A stretch of DNA of 13,131 nucleotides from Lichenicola sp050954785 (GCA_050954785.1 JBPBQO010000046.1:1-13131), one strand, 5' to 3'. Shown: positions 1 through 6,212, counted from the stretch's first letter. The notes: generated by a model not told the origin, from the sequence alone. A program made the numbers and translations.

Positions 1-79
1 GATGCTGTCGGCCGGCATCCACGTCGCATCCAGCCCGTCACTGCTGGGCGAAGCGATGATCAACGCGCTGAAGGGTTGA
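1..79 (+). CDS. sucD: C-terminal end of a SucD-like succinyl-CoA synthetase alpha subunit (partial)
   Basis: Only the last 25 sense codons and a TGA stop (77-79) are in the window; the gene starts upstream of it. The reading frame gives a tail with AGIHVASSPSLLGEAM and a final LKG. This resembles the C-terminus of bacterial SucD, where a segment of the type AGIxVAxSPAxLGETM...LKG closes the ligase domain. SucD pairs with SucC to convert succinyl-CoA, ADP/GDP and phosphate to succinate and NTP in the TCA cycle. A related malate-CoA or other acyl-CoA ligase alpha subunit is possible, since only the tail is visible. The gene runs toward the accessory block and is convergent with rlmH. The codons are GC-rich like the host genes, so this is host sequence and not part of the AT-richer block. 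Confidence 0.55.
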   Translation, partial: MLSAGIHVASSPSLLGEAMINALKG

Positions 80-87
80 AGCAGGTC

Positions 88-126
88 AGGGCTCTGCCCG
101 GGACCCGGGAGGGGACAGTCGTCCCC
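88..126. terminator. GC-rich hairpin cluster after the SucD-like gene
   Basis: Three inverted repeats lie back to back just after the stop codon at 79: GGGC-TCT-GCCC (89-99), CCCGGG-A-CCCGGG (97-109) and GGGGAC-AGTC-GTCCCC (111-126). No T-tract follows, so this is not a classical intrinsic terminator. It could be a transcription-attenuating or REP-like intergenic element at a convergent gene end. The same stretch marks the change from GC-rich host sequence to the AT-richer block. Confidence 0.4.
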
Positions 127-158
127 ACCACCCCTGGACCGAGGCAGATCACGTTGTT

Positions 159-414
159 CTACACACGACGGGGAATGCGATATCGATTAACAGTGGACTT
201 CCGCCACACCAACTCGATCGACCGCTCTTCAATAAAATCAGACTGAATATTTATAAATGTAACCGCGTCGTAAAGGCGTCCGTAGCAAGCAGTTGCTCCA
301 GCAGCTACATGACTAACGTCAGTTCCAAGTTGTTACGATATACCTAAGCTCTGGCGGTAACATAGCTTTATGCTTATCTGAGCTGTCCCTTACCAATGTT
401 TTAAAAGCTGACAT
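159..414 (-). pseudogene. Small ORF split by a frameshift at a UGA codon, unknown protein
   Basis: An ATG at 414 opens 31 codons (start MSAFKTLVRDSSDKH, later MLPPELRYIVTTW) ending at TGA 321-319. If one base is skipped at that stop, reading continues for 53 more codons (DVSHVAAGATACYGRLYDAV ... ending WRKSTVNRYRIPRRV) to a TAG at 161-159. The second part has no start codon of its own but reads like real protein. The base after the stop is C (TGAC). I recognise no family. No clear Shine-Dalgarno lies before 414, so the gene may begin further upstream in another broken frame. It lies downstream of the large ATP-grasp gene on the same strand. A decayed cassette gene is the simplest reading; a programmed +1 shift or a sequencing indel are alternatives. 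Confidence 0.35.
249..258. repeat. AT-only palindrome ATTTATAAAT
   Basis: A perfect 10-bp palindrome sits in the most AT-rich part of the window; positions 241-260 contain only 4 G/C in 20 bases. It falls inside the second half of the split ORF, so it may be coincidental. Confidence 0.25.
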
Positions 415-422
415 GTGTTGGC

Positions 423-448
423 GCCGCAGCAGAATTAATTTTCGCGGC
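423..448. terminator. Possible hairpin after the large ATP-grasp gene
   Basis: GCCGC (423-427) pairs with GCGGC (444-448) around an AT-rich loop that itself contains the palindrome AATTAATT. It lies about 50 nt past the stop of the large gene (500-502). The 5-bp stem and lack of a T-run make a terminator role weak. Confidence 0.2.
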
Positions 449-499
449 TAGGGTGTCAAAGCAGTCACAGAAGCACCAAACTCGTTGCTTGACCTATCT

Positions 500-2953
500 T
501 CAGATGACCTCAAGTGGCAACACGAGTTGCGCTGCTGGACCAGTAACAACACTCCCAAGTTCAAGAACGATTCCATCACGTGTTAGACGCACACCAATCC
601 GGCGCGTGCCGACATGGACCTCCAAGCCATCCTTGGACGCGAGCAAAGCGTTGTAGGACACGGTCCCGCGCAGCCCATCGGATACGACCTTTCCAAGACT
701 ACGCAGCGTAACCATTAGAGGAGCCCTCTGCACGGTGCGATCGATGGCTGGCCATTCAGTCCCAACCAGGACGGCACCACCCTCAAAGCCGCCGCGCCGT
801 TCACGCTTCTCGCTTGCGGCGGTCTCTACTTCCTCCCAACCGACCCCTGTAACGGCCGCCATAGCGCGCACCACTTCAAGGAGGTCGGCTAACTCCGCCT
901 TTACATCGTCGGGATCAGTCGCAGCCAGCAATTCCTGCGTTTCTTCTAGAAGTTTTGCTACCAGTGCGCGCCTCATCTCGGATCGCGGTAAGCGCGACTG
1001 CACGACCACCTCCCCACCGCTGGCTATTTGGGCAGGCAGGTTATCCCGCACCAACTTCGCGAAGCTGCGTTTACCGCGTGCTCGGGACCGGGCCGGCCCA
1101 TCGGCAGGCACAACTGCTACGCCGGCTTTCTCAAGTTGATAGTGAGCGTGGGCAAGGGTGGAACCGGCCAGTTGCACGGGGCAATGGTCGCGCTTCGCAA
1201 GTTGGATCACCTTCGATAGAAAATCTCCGTCTCGGAATAGTGCTAGCTCGGGATCCAGCAGCAGGACGGTCCTGGCAGCCCCGTCAACCAGGGCCGCATT
1301 CACGTCGCCCAGGTTACACAGGACTGTACGAGGCCAGCGCGGAGAAACTGTTCCACCCAACAAGGTTGGTGTGGGGTTAGGCGGCATACTGAACCAGGGT
1401 AGGTTCGTGCCGATACCTAGGGCTGCTGGGATTCCGCAAAACCACATTACCAACAGCGGCCTGCCCGCCCGCAATGCAATTGCGTGGGAGGCGATCGCGA
1501 TTGCAACGGCATCTACTGTCGATAGACTTCGAGTCCTCGCCAGCGCACGCCTCACTTTAAGCTCCTGCCAACTCCCGTCGTTACACTCTTGGATAAATCG
1601 CGGCTTGTAGCGCAGGCGCTCGGCAGAGACAGCCCCCTGCTGCACATCAACGTCAAACGTGTCATGTGGTAGGTACTGAAGGCCGTCAGGGACACCCCAC
1701 AAGGCGTCAACACGTACTACCGGTGAAGTTGGGTCCGCCCTTGCCCAGGCGCCTGAGCGGGCTGGTATGAACTTGTGAACAAGGAAGCAGACATCGCTAG
1801 CAGATGCGCCAGCCTCCGCCATTTGATCTAAGAAGCCTAACATGTGGTCAACCGCTGACACAGACGAGACCGTATTCGTGCGCGGAAGATTTTCGCGAGC
1901 TACATTTTCTGTCCGGCAATCCGTCCGGCATACAACTCGGCCATGAGCGAATGCCTCCAGATCGGCTTCTAGCGCCTCCCGCCAGCCAGCAACCGCCATG
2001 AGAAGACGGTTGCCCGTAATTGCTGCGAGTGGCGGATAAGGTTCTCGACGCGTCGCCGAAAACCGCCGAGCGTTCTCAACTTTGCGCCATGGTCCTGGAA
2101 CCGCGGCAGCATCAAGATCCACTGCAGCGAGAGAAGAGCTTGGTGGGAGCACTCCCGTTGGTAAATAGTAGGCATCACGCAACCAAGCGTTTGGATCGAC
2201 GCCATCATCAGGCTGCTCATACTCAAAATCGAGTTGGAGCAGCCACAAGGTCTGGCCATCATGTATCCATTCCAAGTGTCCAGGACCCCGTCCCAACCTG
2301 GTAACCCACCTGCCAACGCTCCCAAACATGCGGACTAGCGAACTTGCCCGCGCGTTTAGTGGTGCAGACGGATCCGGGGCATTGTCGCGCTGCGAGTTCA
2401 ACCGCGTCTCGTTGGTGTTCGGTGTTAGCGTTTCCAAGCGCCAGTGGTTGATCGTCTTCGACACTCGGCGCTCGTTCGAGAAATGCCCCATAATCCCCTC
2501 TCCCGCGAGAGGTTGGACGACAACGGCCAAGCGCCCCGGCCCTAGCTCACGGAAAGAGCGGAACATCGTTTCAAGGGCGTCCTCAACCTGAGACACGCTA
2601 AAGTCTGCTGCCAGTCGAACTGACTCATTGGCCCCGCGGTCGGCCAGTGTTTCGGTATCCGAACTCGATCGTAGAATGAGGCCACGCGGCCAATTTCGCC
2701 GCCATTCTCGGGAGGCCAACTCGATAGCAGAGGCTGCCGTTGATAACACTGCGTCTGATCCGGAAACTGTCGTAATCCAGCCGGCATAGGCCTCAGATGT
2801 TAACACGACGAAAGGAGGTCGCCACGCAGCCGGGAGCAATGACAGCCCGCGTGCTTTAGAGCCAACTATTTTAACAATAGCTGGATCATCAAACCATTCT
2901 GTCCCCTTTGGCGGATCTAATATGGCAGAAGTTGTTGGAACTGCTCCAGTCAG
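500..2953 (-). CDS. Large protein with tandem ATP-grasp-like (PEP synthase/PPDK N-terminal-like) halves and a MazG-like NTP pyrophosphohydrolase domain
   Basis: The product is about 817 aa if read from CTG 2953; the first standard start is TTG 2839 (779 aa). I prefer the longer form because the segment before the TTG encodes GSKARGLS (about 31-38), which runs into LLPAAWRPPFVVLTSEAY and matches the opening motif of PEP synthase/PPDK nucleotide-binding domains. Numbered from CTG, half A shows LRSSSD (about 94-99), VVVQPLAGEGIMG (about 145-157) and LEWIHDGQTLWLLQ (about 227-240). Half B repeats the pattern with VVCRTDC (about 340-346) and VRVDALWGVPDGL (about 413-425). No canonical phosphohistidine swivelling domain or PEP-binding barrel is seen. 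At about 628-738 lies an NTP-PPase of the COG4997/MazG-like type: KLVRDNLP, EETQE (670-674), ELAD (687-690) and KRERRGGF. An uncharacterised tail follows. CTG overlaps the membrane gene's TGA (CTGA). The substrate is unknown. Confidence 0.8.
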   Translation of the reverse strand: MTGAVPTTSAILDPPKGTEWFDDPAIVKIVGSKARGLSLLPAAWRPPFVVLTSEAYAGWITTVSGSDAVLSTAASAIELASREWRRNWPRGLILRSSSDTETLADRGANESVRLAADFSVSQVEDALETMFRSFRELGPGRLAVVVQPLAGEGIMGHFSNERRVSKTINHWRLETLTPNTNETRLNSQRDNAPDPSAPLNARASSLVRMFGSVGRWVTRLGRGPGHLEWIHDGQTLWLLQLDFEYEQPDDGVDPNAWLRDAYYLPTGVLPPSSSLAAVDLDAAAVPGPWRKVENARRFSATRREPYPPLAAITGNRLLMAVAGWREALEADLEAFAHGRVVCRTDCRTENVARENLPRTNTVSSVSAVDHMLGFLDQMAEAGASASDVCFLVHKFIPARSGAWARADPTSPVVRVDALWGVPDGLQYLPHDTFDVDVQQGAVSAERLRYKPRFIQECNDGSWQELKVRRALARTRSLSTVDAVAIAIASHAIALRAGRPLLVMWFCGIPAALGIGTNLPWFSMPPNPTPTLLGGTVSPRWPRTVLCNLGDVNAALVDGAARTVLLLDPELALFRDGDFLSKVIQLAKRDHCPVQLAGSTLAHAHYQLEKAGVAVVPADGPARSRARGKRSFAKLVRDNLPAQIASGGEVVVQSRLPRSEMRRALVAKLLEETQELLAATDPDDVKAELADLLEVVRAMAAVTGVGWEEVETAASEKRERRGGFEGGAVLVGTEWPAIDRTVQRAPLMVTLRSLGKVVSDGLRGTVSYNALLASKDGLEVHVGTRRIGVRLTRDGIVLELGSVVTGPAAQLVLPLEVI

Positions 2954-3588
2954 GATTCTGGTCGCTTTCCTGGCTTACTCTCACTGCCCCCAAGTGTTCC
3001 CAAGATTTGATCAGCAACTTTCTGGAGGGCAGCAAGTAGGTTATCAGAGAAAAACCCGACGAAGAAGCCGTACGCAGCACCGTTCCGCGGTCCATCAGTA
3101 ATCTTGGTGCTGAAGATTGGCATGAGCCCTGAGCCAATCATCAGCGCGGTAAACAATGCGAAGGTCGCGGACAGTAATGGAACCACTAGACGCCAAATAA
3201 CGCGGTCACGGTTCCACCATCCTCGCGCAACGGTGTGGTATAGCCACTTGAGCGCGAACGCGAACCCACCACATGCGCCGCCAACGGCGGCGGCTCCAAG
3301 TGCTAAAGTGTGACGGGACGAACCATCGAATGGTTTCAGCCATAAGCCTGGGCCATTAACAGCATGCGCGGCAACGGCAATTTGGTAGAGAAGAGCGAGG
3401 GCCATTACTAGACCAGCGACAAGGTAGCAGAACTCAATTATTATCTGGGTCCAAGCCCGCCGGGGATAACGGCTTGACCAGTTTCCTTGGATCCGGGCGT
3501 CGGTGAGGTGTTGGTCTCCGGTTGAATGATGTAAATTTTCTTGTTTAGATAAGTTTGCGCGCTCAGGCGGTAGCGTGGGCGAAAGCAC
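2950..3588 (-). CDS. Membrane protein with about four hydrophobic segments, unknown function
   Basis: Predicted 212 aa from GTG 3588. This start is preferred over ATG 3660 because GAAGGAG lies 10 nt upstream and it shortens the overlap with the HIT gene to 26 nt. Residues 1-45 are hydrophilic. Hydrophobic segments lie at about 49-74 (LVAGLVMALALLYQIAV), 94-118 and 130-157 (VVPLLSATFALFTALMIG), followed by a shorter one at about 170-182. The C-terminus carries YGFFVGFFSDNLLAALQ, an aromatic/Gly stretch leading into an amphipathic helix, then a charged tail. I do not recognise a named family. Its position between a HIT protein and the large nucleotide-acting protein, with overlaps on both sides, suggests the three products work together, perhaps with this one as membrane anchor or effector. 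That role is inferred from context only. Confidence 0.75.
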   Translation of the reverse strand: MLSPTLPPERANLSKQENLHHSTGDQHLTDARIQGNWSSRYPRRAWTQIIIEFCYLVAGLVMALALLYQIAVAAHAVNGPGLWLKPFDGSSRHTLALGAAAVGGACGGFAFALKWLYHTVARGWWNRDRVIWRLVVPLLSATFALFTALMIGSGLMPIFSTKITDGPRNGAAYGFFVGFFSDNLLAALQKVADQILGTLGGSESKPGKRPES

Positions 3589-4222
3589 CGCGAAAGATCT
3601 CCTTCGTCTGCCTGGCGTTCGACGAGTTCGGATACAACCGGTAATCCCACTCCTGTCCACGTCCTAATGCATCTGCTACTGCGCGACGAAGGCGCTGGGA
3701 GATCGGGGACCCGACAAGTGCCCGAAATGCCCGATCCTTGTCGCGGATCATAAGGTAGTCAGAGCCCGGCGGTACGGTCGACCATGGGTCAGCATGGTCC
3801 ACGGCAGACCACTCTGCCTCACCGACCAATTTGCTCAAGCGATCGAGAAGGTCAGAAGCCCCGCCGACGACATGCAGATGGGCTTGGTCAACACCGCAAC
3901 CCGCAGCCGTTCTTGGGTGCCCGGGGCCATGCTCAAACATTACGAATGCGCCCGCCTGCGCTGACATTCCGGCCGAAACTTTGTCCGCAACGGCAAGCAA
4001 GCGCACTCGCGCAGTAAAATCCACTTCTGCGACCGACAAGCAAGGTGCTCGGGGCACGACAAGGAGCCATTCAGGCACGACGGCGCCCCGAGTAGGAATG
4101 ACTGCTGCCTCAGTGAAGTGGCCCAAGTCCTCGTCAAACACGTCATCCGGCCCCCGGGACATGCCGTCTAAAATCCAGGCGAAACGAGCAACAGGAACGG
4201 GGGTCTTCGTATCAAATACCAT
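3563..4222 (-). CDS. HIT-superfamily protein (nucleotidyl hydrolase/transferase-like)
   Basis: Predicted 219 aa from ATG 4222, chosen over ATG 4243 because GGGGGAG sits 7 nt upstream. The key stretch is GCGVDQAHLHVV at about 108-119. HIT proteins carry H-x-H-x-H-x-x, with the middle His forming the nucleotidyl intermediate. Here the first His is Gln113, while His115 (nucleophile position) and His117 remain. An upstream FEHGPG (about 97-102) matches the strand-loop that precedes the motif in many HIT hydrolases. The family breaks or transfers at the alpha-phosphate of nucleotides (AMP-X, ApnA, GalT-type reactions); the substrate here cannot be told. At about 219 aa it is longer than the small Hint/Fhit type. 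The start overlaps the preceding 77-codon ORF by 11 nt and the end overlaps the membrane gene by 26 nt. Confidence 0.75.
   Translation of the reverse strand: MVFDTKTPVPVARFAWILDGMSRGPDDVFDEDLGHFTEAAVIPTRGAVVPEWLLVVPRAPCLSVAEVDFTARVRLLAVADKVSAGMSAQAGAFVMFEHGPGHPRTAAGCGVDQAHLHVVGGASDLLDRLSKLVGEAEWSAVDHADPWSTVPPGSDYLMIRDKDRAFRALVGSPISQRLRRAVADALGRGQEWDYRLYPNSSNARQTKEIFRGAFAHATA
3599..3605 (-). promoter_or_regulatory. Ribosome binding site deciding the GTG start of the membrane gene
   Basis: GAAGGAG on the minus strand lies 10 nt before GTG 3588, inside the 3' end of the HIT gene. It favours this start over ATG 3660. Confidence 0.6.
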
Positions 4223-4445
4223 GGGCGATCTCCCCCGAATCATTTTGGCGGCCAGAGAGGACCTCGAAGCCGTTTACGTATTGGAGCAAGCCACATGCCA
4301 CATGTAGACGCAAGCATGATGCTGCGCGAGCAACTAGGTCCTGGCTAATGCCAAGATCAAGGTCCATGACATCGTACCGACGAGCGCTGGCAACAATAAG
4401 ATGGCGGTGGCGATCGCGGAACTCAACAGTATGGTAGAGTTTCAA
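4212..4445 (-). CDS. Small unknown ORF overlapping the rlmH stop, possibly a truncated gene
   Basis: Reading from TTG 4445, which overlaps the rlmH TGA as TTGA, gives 77 aa beginning KLYHTVEFRDRHRHLIVASA and ending NGFEVLSGRQNDSGEIAHGI. The only ATG in this part is at 4367 (51 aa) and lacks a Shine-Dalgarno. The open frame continues upstream only as antiframe sequence inside rlmH. The base composition and protein-like sequence suggest true coding. The stop (TGA 4214-4212) overlaps the HIT start by 11 nt, typical of coupled genes. I recognise no family. It may be a gene that lost its 5' end when the accessory block joined rlmH, or a small coupled gene started by rlmH read-through. Confidence 0.45.
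   Translation of the reverse strand: MKLYHTVEFRDRHRHLIVASARRYDVMDLDLGISQDLVARAASCLRLHVACGLLQYVNGFEVLSGRQNDSGEIAHGI
4230..4236 (-). promoter_or_regulatory. Ribosome binding site deciding the ATG start of the HIT gene
   Basis: GGGGGAG on the minus strand lies 7 nt before ATG 4222 and inside the end of the 77-codon ORF. The upstream ATG 4243 has no comparable site. Confidence 0.6.
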
Positions 4446-4897
4446 GGGCGCCCTGCCCGATGATACGGATGTCCCGTACTGATTGCCCGCGCCCGATACA
4501 GCTGTTCCGCCAGCAACCCACGCACCAGCATGTGCGGCCAAGTCATCGAGCCGAGCGACAAGCTGGCGTCAGAGCGAGCCATGACCGTCGCGTCCAGGCC
4601 TTCGGCGCCGCCGATCAGGAAACAGAGCGGACGGGCACTGCCGAGCCACGCTTCCAGCCGCTGCGAGAACGTCACGCTGTCTGGACGTTCGCCGCCTTCG
4701 TCGAGCGCCACCACCAGCGCATTCGTCGGCAGGCACGCGAGGAGTGCCTGCGCTTCGCGACGCTTGATCTCGACCGGGGCGCCCCGGCCCTCCGGCACCT
4801 CGATCATCTCCAGCTTCGGGTTCAGGCGCTGCTGGTAGCGTTCCAGCAACGCCCGCTCCGGGCCGTCCTTCAGCCGTCCGACCGCGATCAGGCGCAT
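4442..4897 (-). CDS. rlmH: 23S rRNA (pseudouridine-1915-N3) methyltransferase RlmH
   Basis: The 151-aa product begins MRLIAVGRLKDGPERALLERY and has the SPOUT-fold signature of RlmH: FLIGGAEGLDATV (about 93-105) for AdoMet binding, then LSLGSMTWPHMLVRGLLAEQ and LYRARAISTGHPYHR at the C-terminus. It methylates pseudouridine 1915 in helix 69 of 23S rRNA on assembled ribosomes. The length is near the family norm (about 155). The gene follows rsfS by 18 nt on the same strand, the usual pairing. After the conserved HPYHR the protein ends in AGRP, encoded within a GC palindrome (AGGGCGCCCT) where AT-richer accessory DNA begins. The enzyme should be intact, with only its last residues possibly altered by the junction. 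Confidence 0.95.
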   Translation of the reverse strand: MRLIAVGRLKDGPERALLERYQQRLNPKLEMIEVPEGRGAPVEIKRREAQALLACLPTNALVVALDEGGERPDSVTFSQRLEAWLGSARPLCFLIGGAEGLDATVMARSDASLSLGSMTWPHMLVRGLLAEQLYRARAISTGHPYHRAGRP

Positions 4898-4915
4898 GGC
4901 GGTCGGAGGCCGTTC

Positions 4916-5491
4916 TTACAGACTGACGGGCTGCTCGGCTTCGGCTTCGGCCTCGGCCGGCTCGTCGAGGTCGGCGCCCCACATGCGCTCCAGCCCGTAC
5001 AGCGCCCGTGCTTCCGGCTTGAACAGATGCACGACGATGTCGCCGGCATCGAGCAGCACCCAGTCGGAGCTACCGGCGCCCTCGATCAGCACGCGCTGCT
5101 TGAGGCCGACTTCCTTGAGCTTGGTCTCCAAATGCGTCGCCATGGCGCTGATCTGGCGGTCGGCGATGCCGGTCGCGATCACCATCCGGTCGGCAAACGA
5201 GGCGCGGCCGGTCAGGTCGAGCGTGACGATGTCCTCGCCCTTGTCGTCGGCCAGGCTCTCGGTGATGACGCCGAGATACTTGTCCAATGCCGCGACATCG
5301 AGCGGCTCGCGCACGACCTTGCGGCCTCGCGCGCCCTGCGGTCCGGCAACGACAGCCTTCTTGCGCGCGGTGCCAGGAGCCTTGGCGACTTCGGCGAGGG
5401 ATGCGGACGGCATGGACGCGCCGGCTGCACGGGTGGGCTTGCCGGTTTCGGCAATGGGCTTCCTGGCGATGATCGGTCTCCTGCCGGACAT
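4916..5491 (-). CDS. rsfS: Ribosome silencing factor RsfS with an N-terminal extension
   Basis: The 191-aa product carries the RsfS/Iojap domain from about residue 65: YLGVITESLADDKGEDIVTL, FADRMVIATGIADRQISAMA, SSDWVLLDAGDIVVHLF and ARALYGLERMWGAD. RsfS binds L14 on the large subunit and blocks subunit joining, lowering translation in stationary phase or starvation. The usual length is about 105-130 aa; here about 64 residues, rich in Ala, Lys and Arg, precede the domain and a Glu/Ala-rich stretch ends it. The ATG at 5491 is used; a second Met at residue 27 could be the real start but has no clear ribosome binding site. It sits between nadD and rlmH, a common bacterial order. Confidence 0.93.
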   Translation of the reverse strand: MSGRRPIIARKPIAETGKPTRAAGASMPSASLAEVAKAPGTARKKAVVAGPQGARGRKVVREPLDVAALDKYLGVITESLADDKGEDIVTLDLTGRASFADRMVIATGIADRQISAMATHLETKLKEVGLKQRVLIEGAGSSDWVLLDAGDIVVHLFKPEARALYGLERMWGADLDEPAEAEAEAEQPVSL

Positions 5492-5597
5492 GATCCTGGA
5501 TCACGGCCTGCATCATGAATGGTCTGGGTAATGATGGTCTGGTGCGCCTTATCGGCCTCTCCGGCCCCAGGGCCAAGCATTGCGTTGCGCAGGGCCC

Positions 5598-6212
5598 CTA
5601 GGCAGTCCCGGAAGAACCGTTCGCCAGACGCAGCTTGGTCGCGGAAATGTCGGTCTGCGGGGCGGTCAGGAACACCCAGGCCGGTGCCGGCCGGTCGGCC
5701 AGGACCGGCGCCTCGCGGGCCGGACGCCGGTCATGCCGCAGCATCAGCGCGGCCCGGCCGGCAAGAGCGCGGTGATTGTAGGACGGTCGCGGCAGCACGG
5801 CGATCGGCACCTCGCGCACGACTTCCCGCCAGCGCCGCCAGCGCGGCAGCTCGGCAAGCCCGTCGGCCCCCATCAGCCAGACGAAATGGATCCGGGGAAA
5901 GCGCCGCTTCAGGCCGCGTATGGTGTCGATCGTGTAGCGGGTCCGCATGATGCGCTCGATGTCGGTGGCGATGATGCGCCGCCCGTCGGTGAGCGCCTTG
6001 GCACCGGCCAGGCGCGTGGCTAGCGGTGCCATGCCGTGGCGCGGCTTCAGCGGATTGCCCGGCGAGACCAGCAGCCACACCTGGTCGAGCTGCAGATGCG
6101 CCAGCGCCTGCCGGGCGACCAGCAGATGGCCGTGATGCGCGGGATTGAACGACCCGCCCAGCAGGCCGACCCGGAGGCAGCGCGTGTCTCCGGCGGGGGG
6201 AATGCGGCTCAC
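5598..6212 (-). CDS. nadD: Nicotinate-nucleotide adenylyltransferase NadD
   Basis: The 204-aa product has the nucleotidyltransferase signature VGLLGGSFNPAHHGHLLVA (about 15-33, including the HxGH ATP-binding motif), FVWLMGADGLAELPRW in the middle and the C-terminal ISATKLR, equivalent to the ISSTxIR ATP-binding motif. It adenylates nicotinate mononucleotide to deamido-NAD in NAD synthesis. The start is GTG 6212, overlapping the proA stop as GTGA, so translation is probably coupled to proA. A 106-nt spacer separates its stop from rsfS and contains a short GGCCC/GGGCC inverted repeat just after the stop. Length and motifs look complete. Confidence 0.94.
   Translation of the reverse strand: MSRIPPAGDTRCLRVGLLGGSFNPAHHGHLLVARQALAHLQLDQVWLLVSPGNPLKPRHGMAPLATRLAGAKALTDGRRIIATDIERIMRTRYTIDTIRGLKRRFPRIHFVWLMGADGLAELPRWRRWREVVREVPIAVLPRPSYNHRALAGRAALMLRHDRRPAREAPVLADRPAPAWVFLTAPQTDISATKLRLANGSSGTA

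Noticed and set aside
80..499. A tRNA or CRISPR array in the AT-rich spacer as an integration target
   Set aside because: I saw no cloverleaf pattern and no regularly spaced repeats.
4460..5518. Long plus-strand open frame (352 aa) across rlmH and rsfS
   Set aside because: It is antisense to two clear conserved genes; long antisense frames are expected in GC-rich DNA and it shows no family motif.
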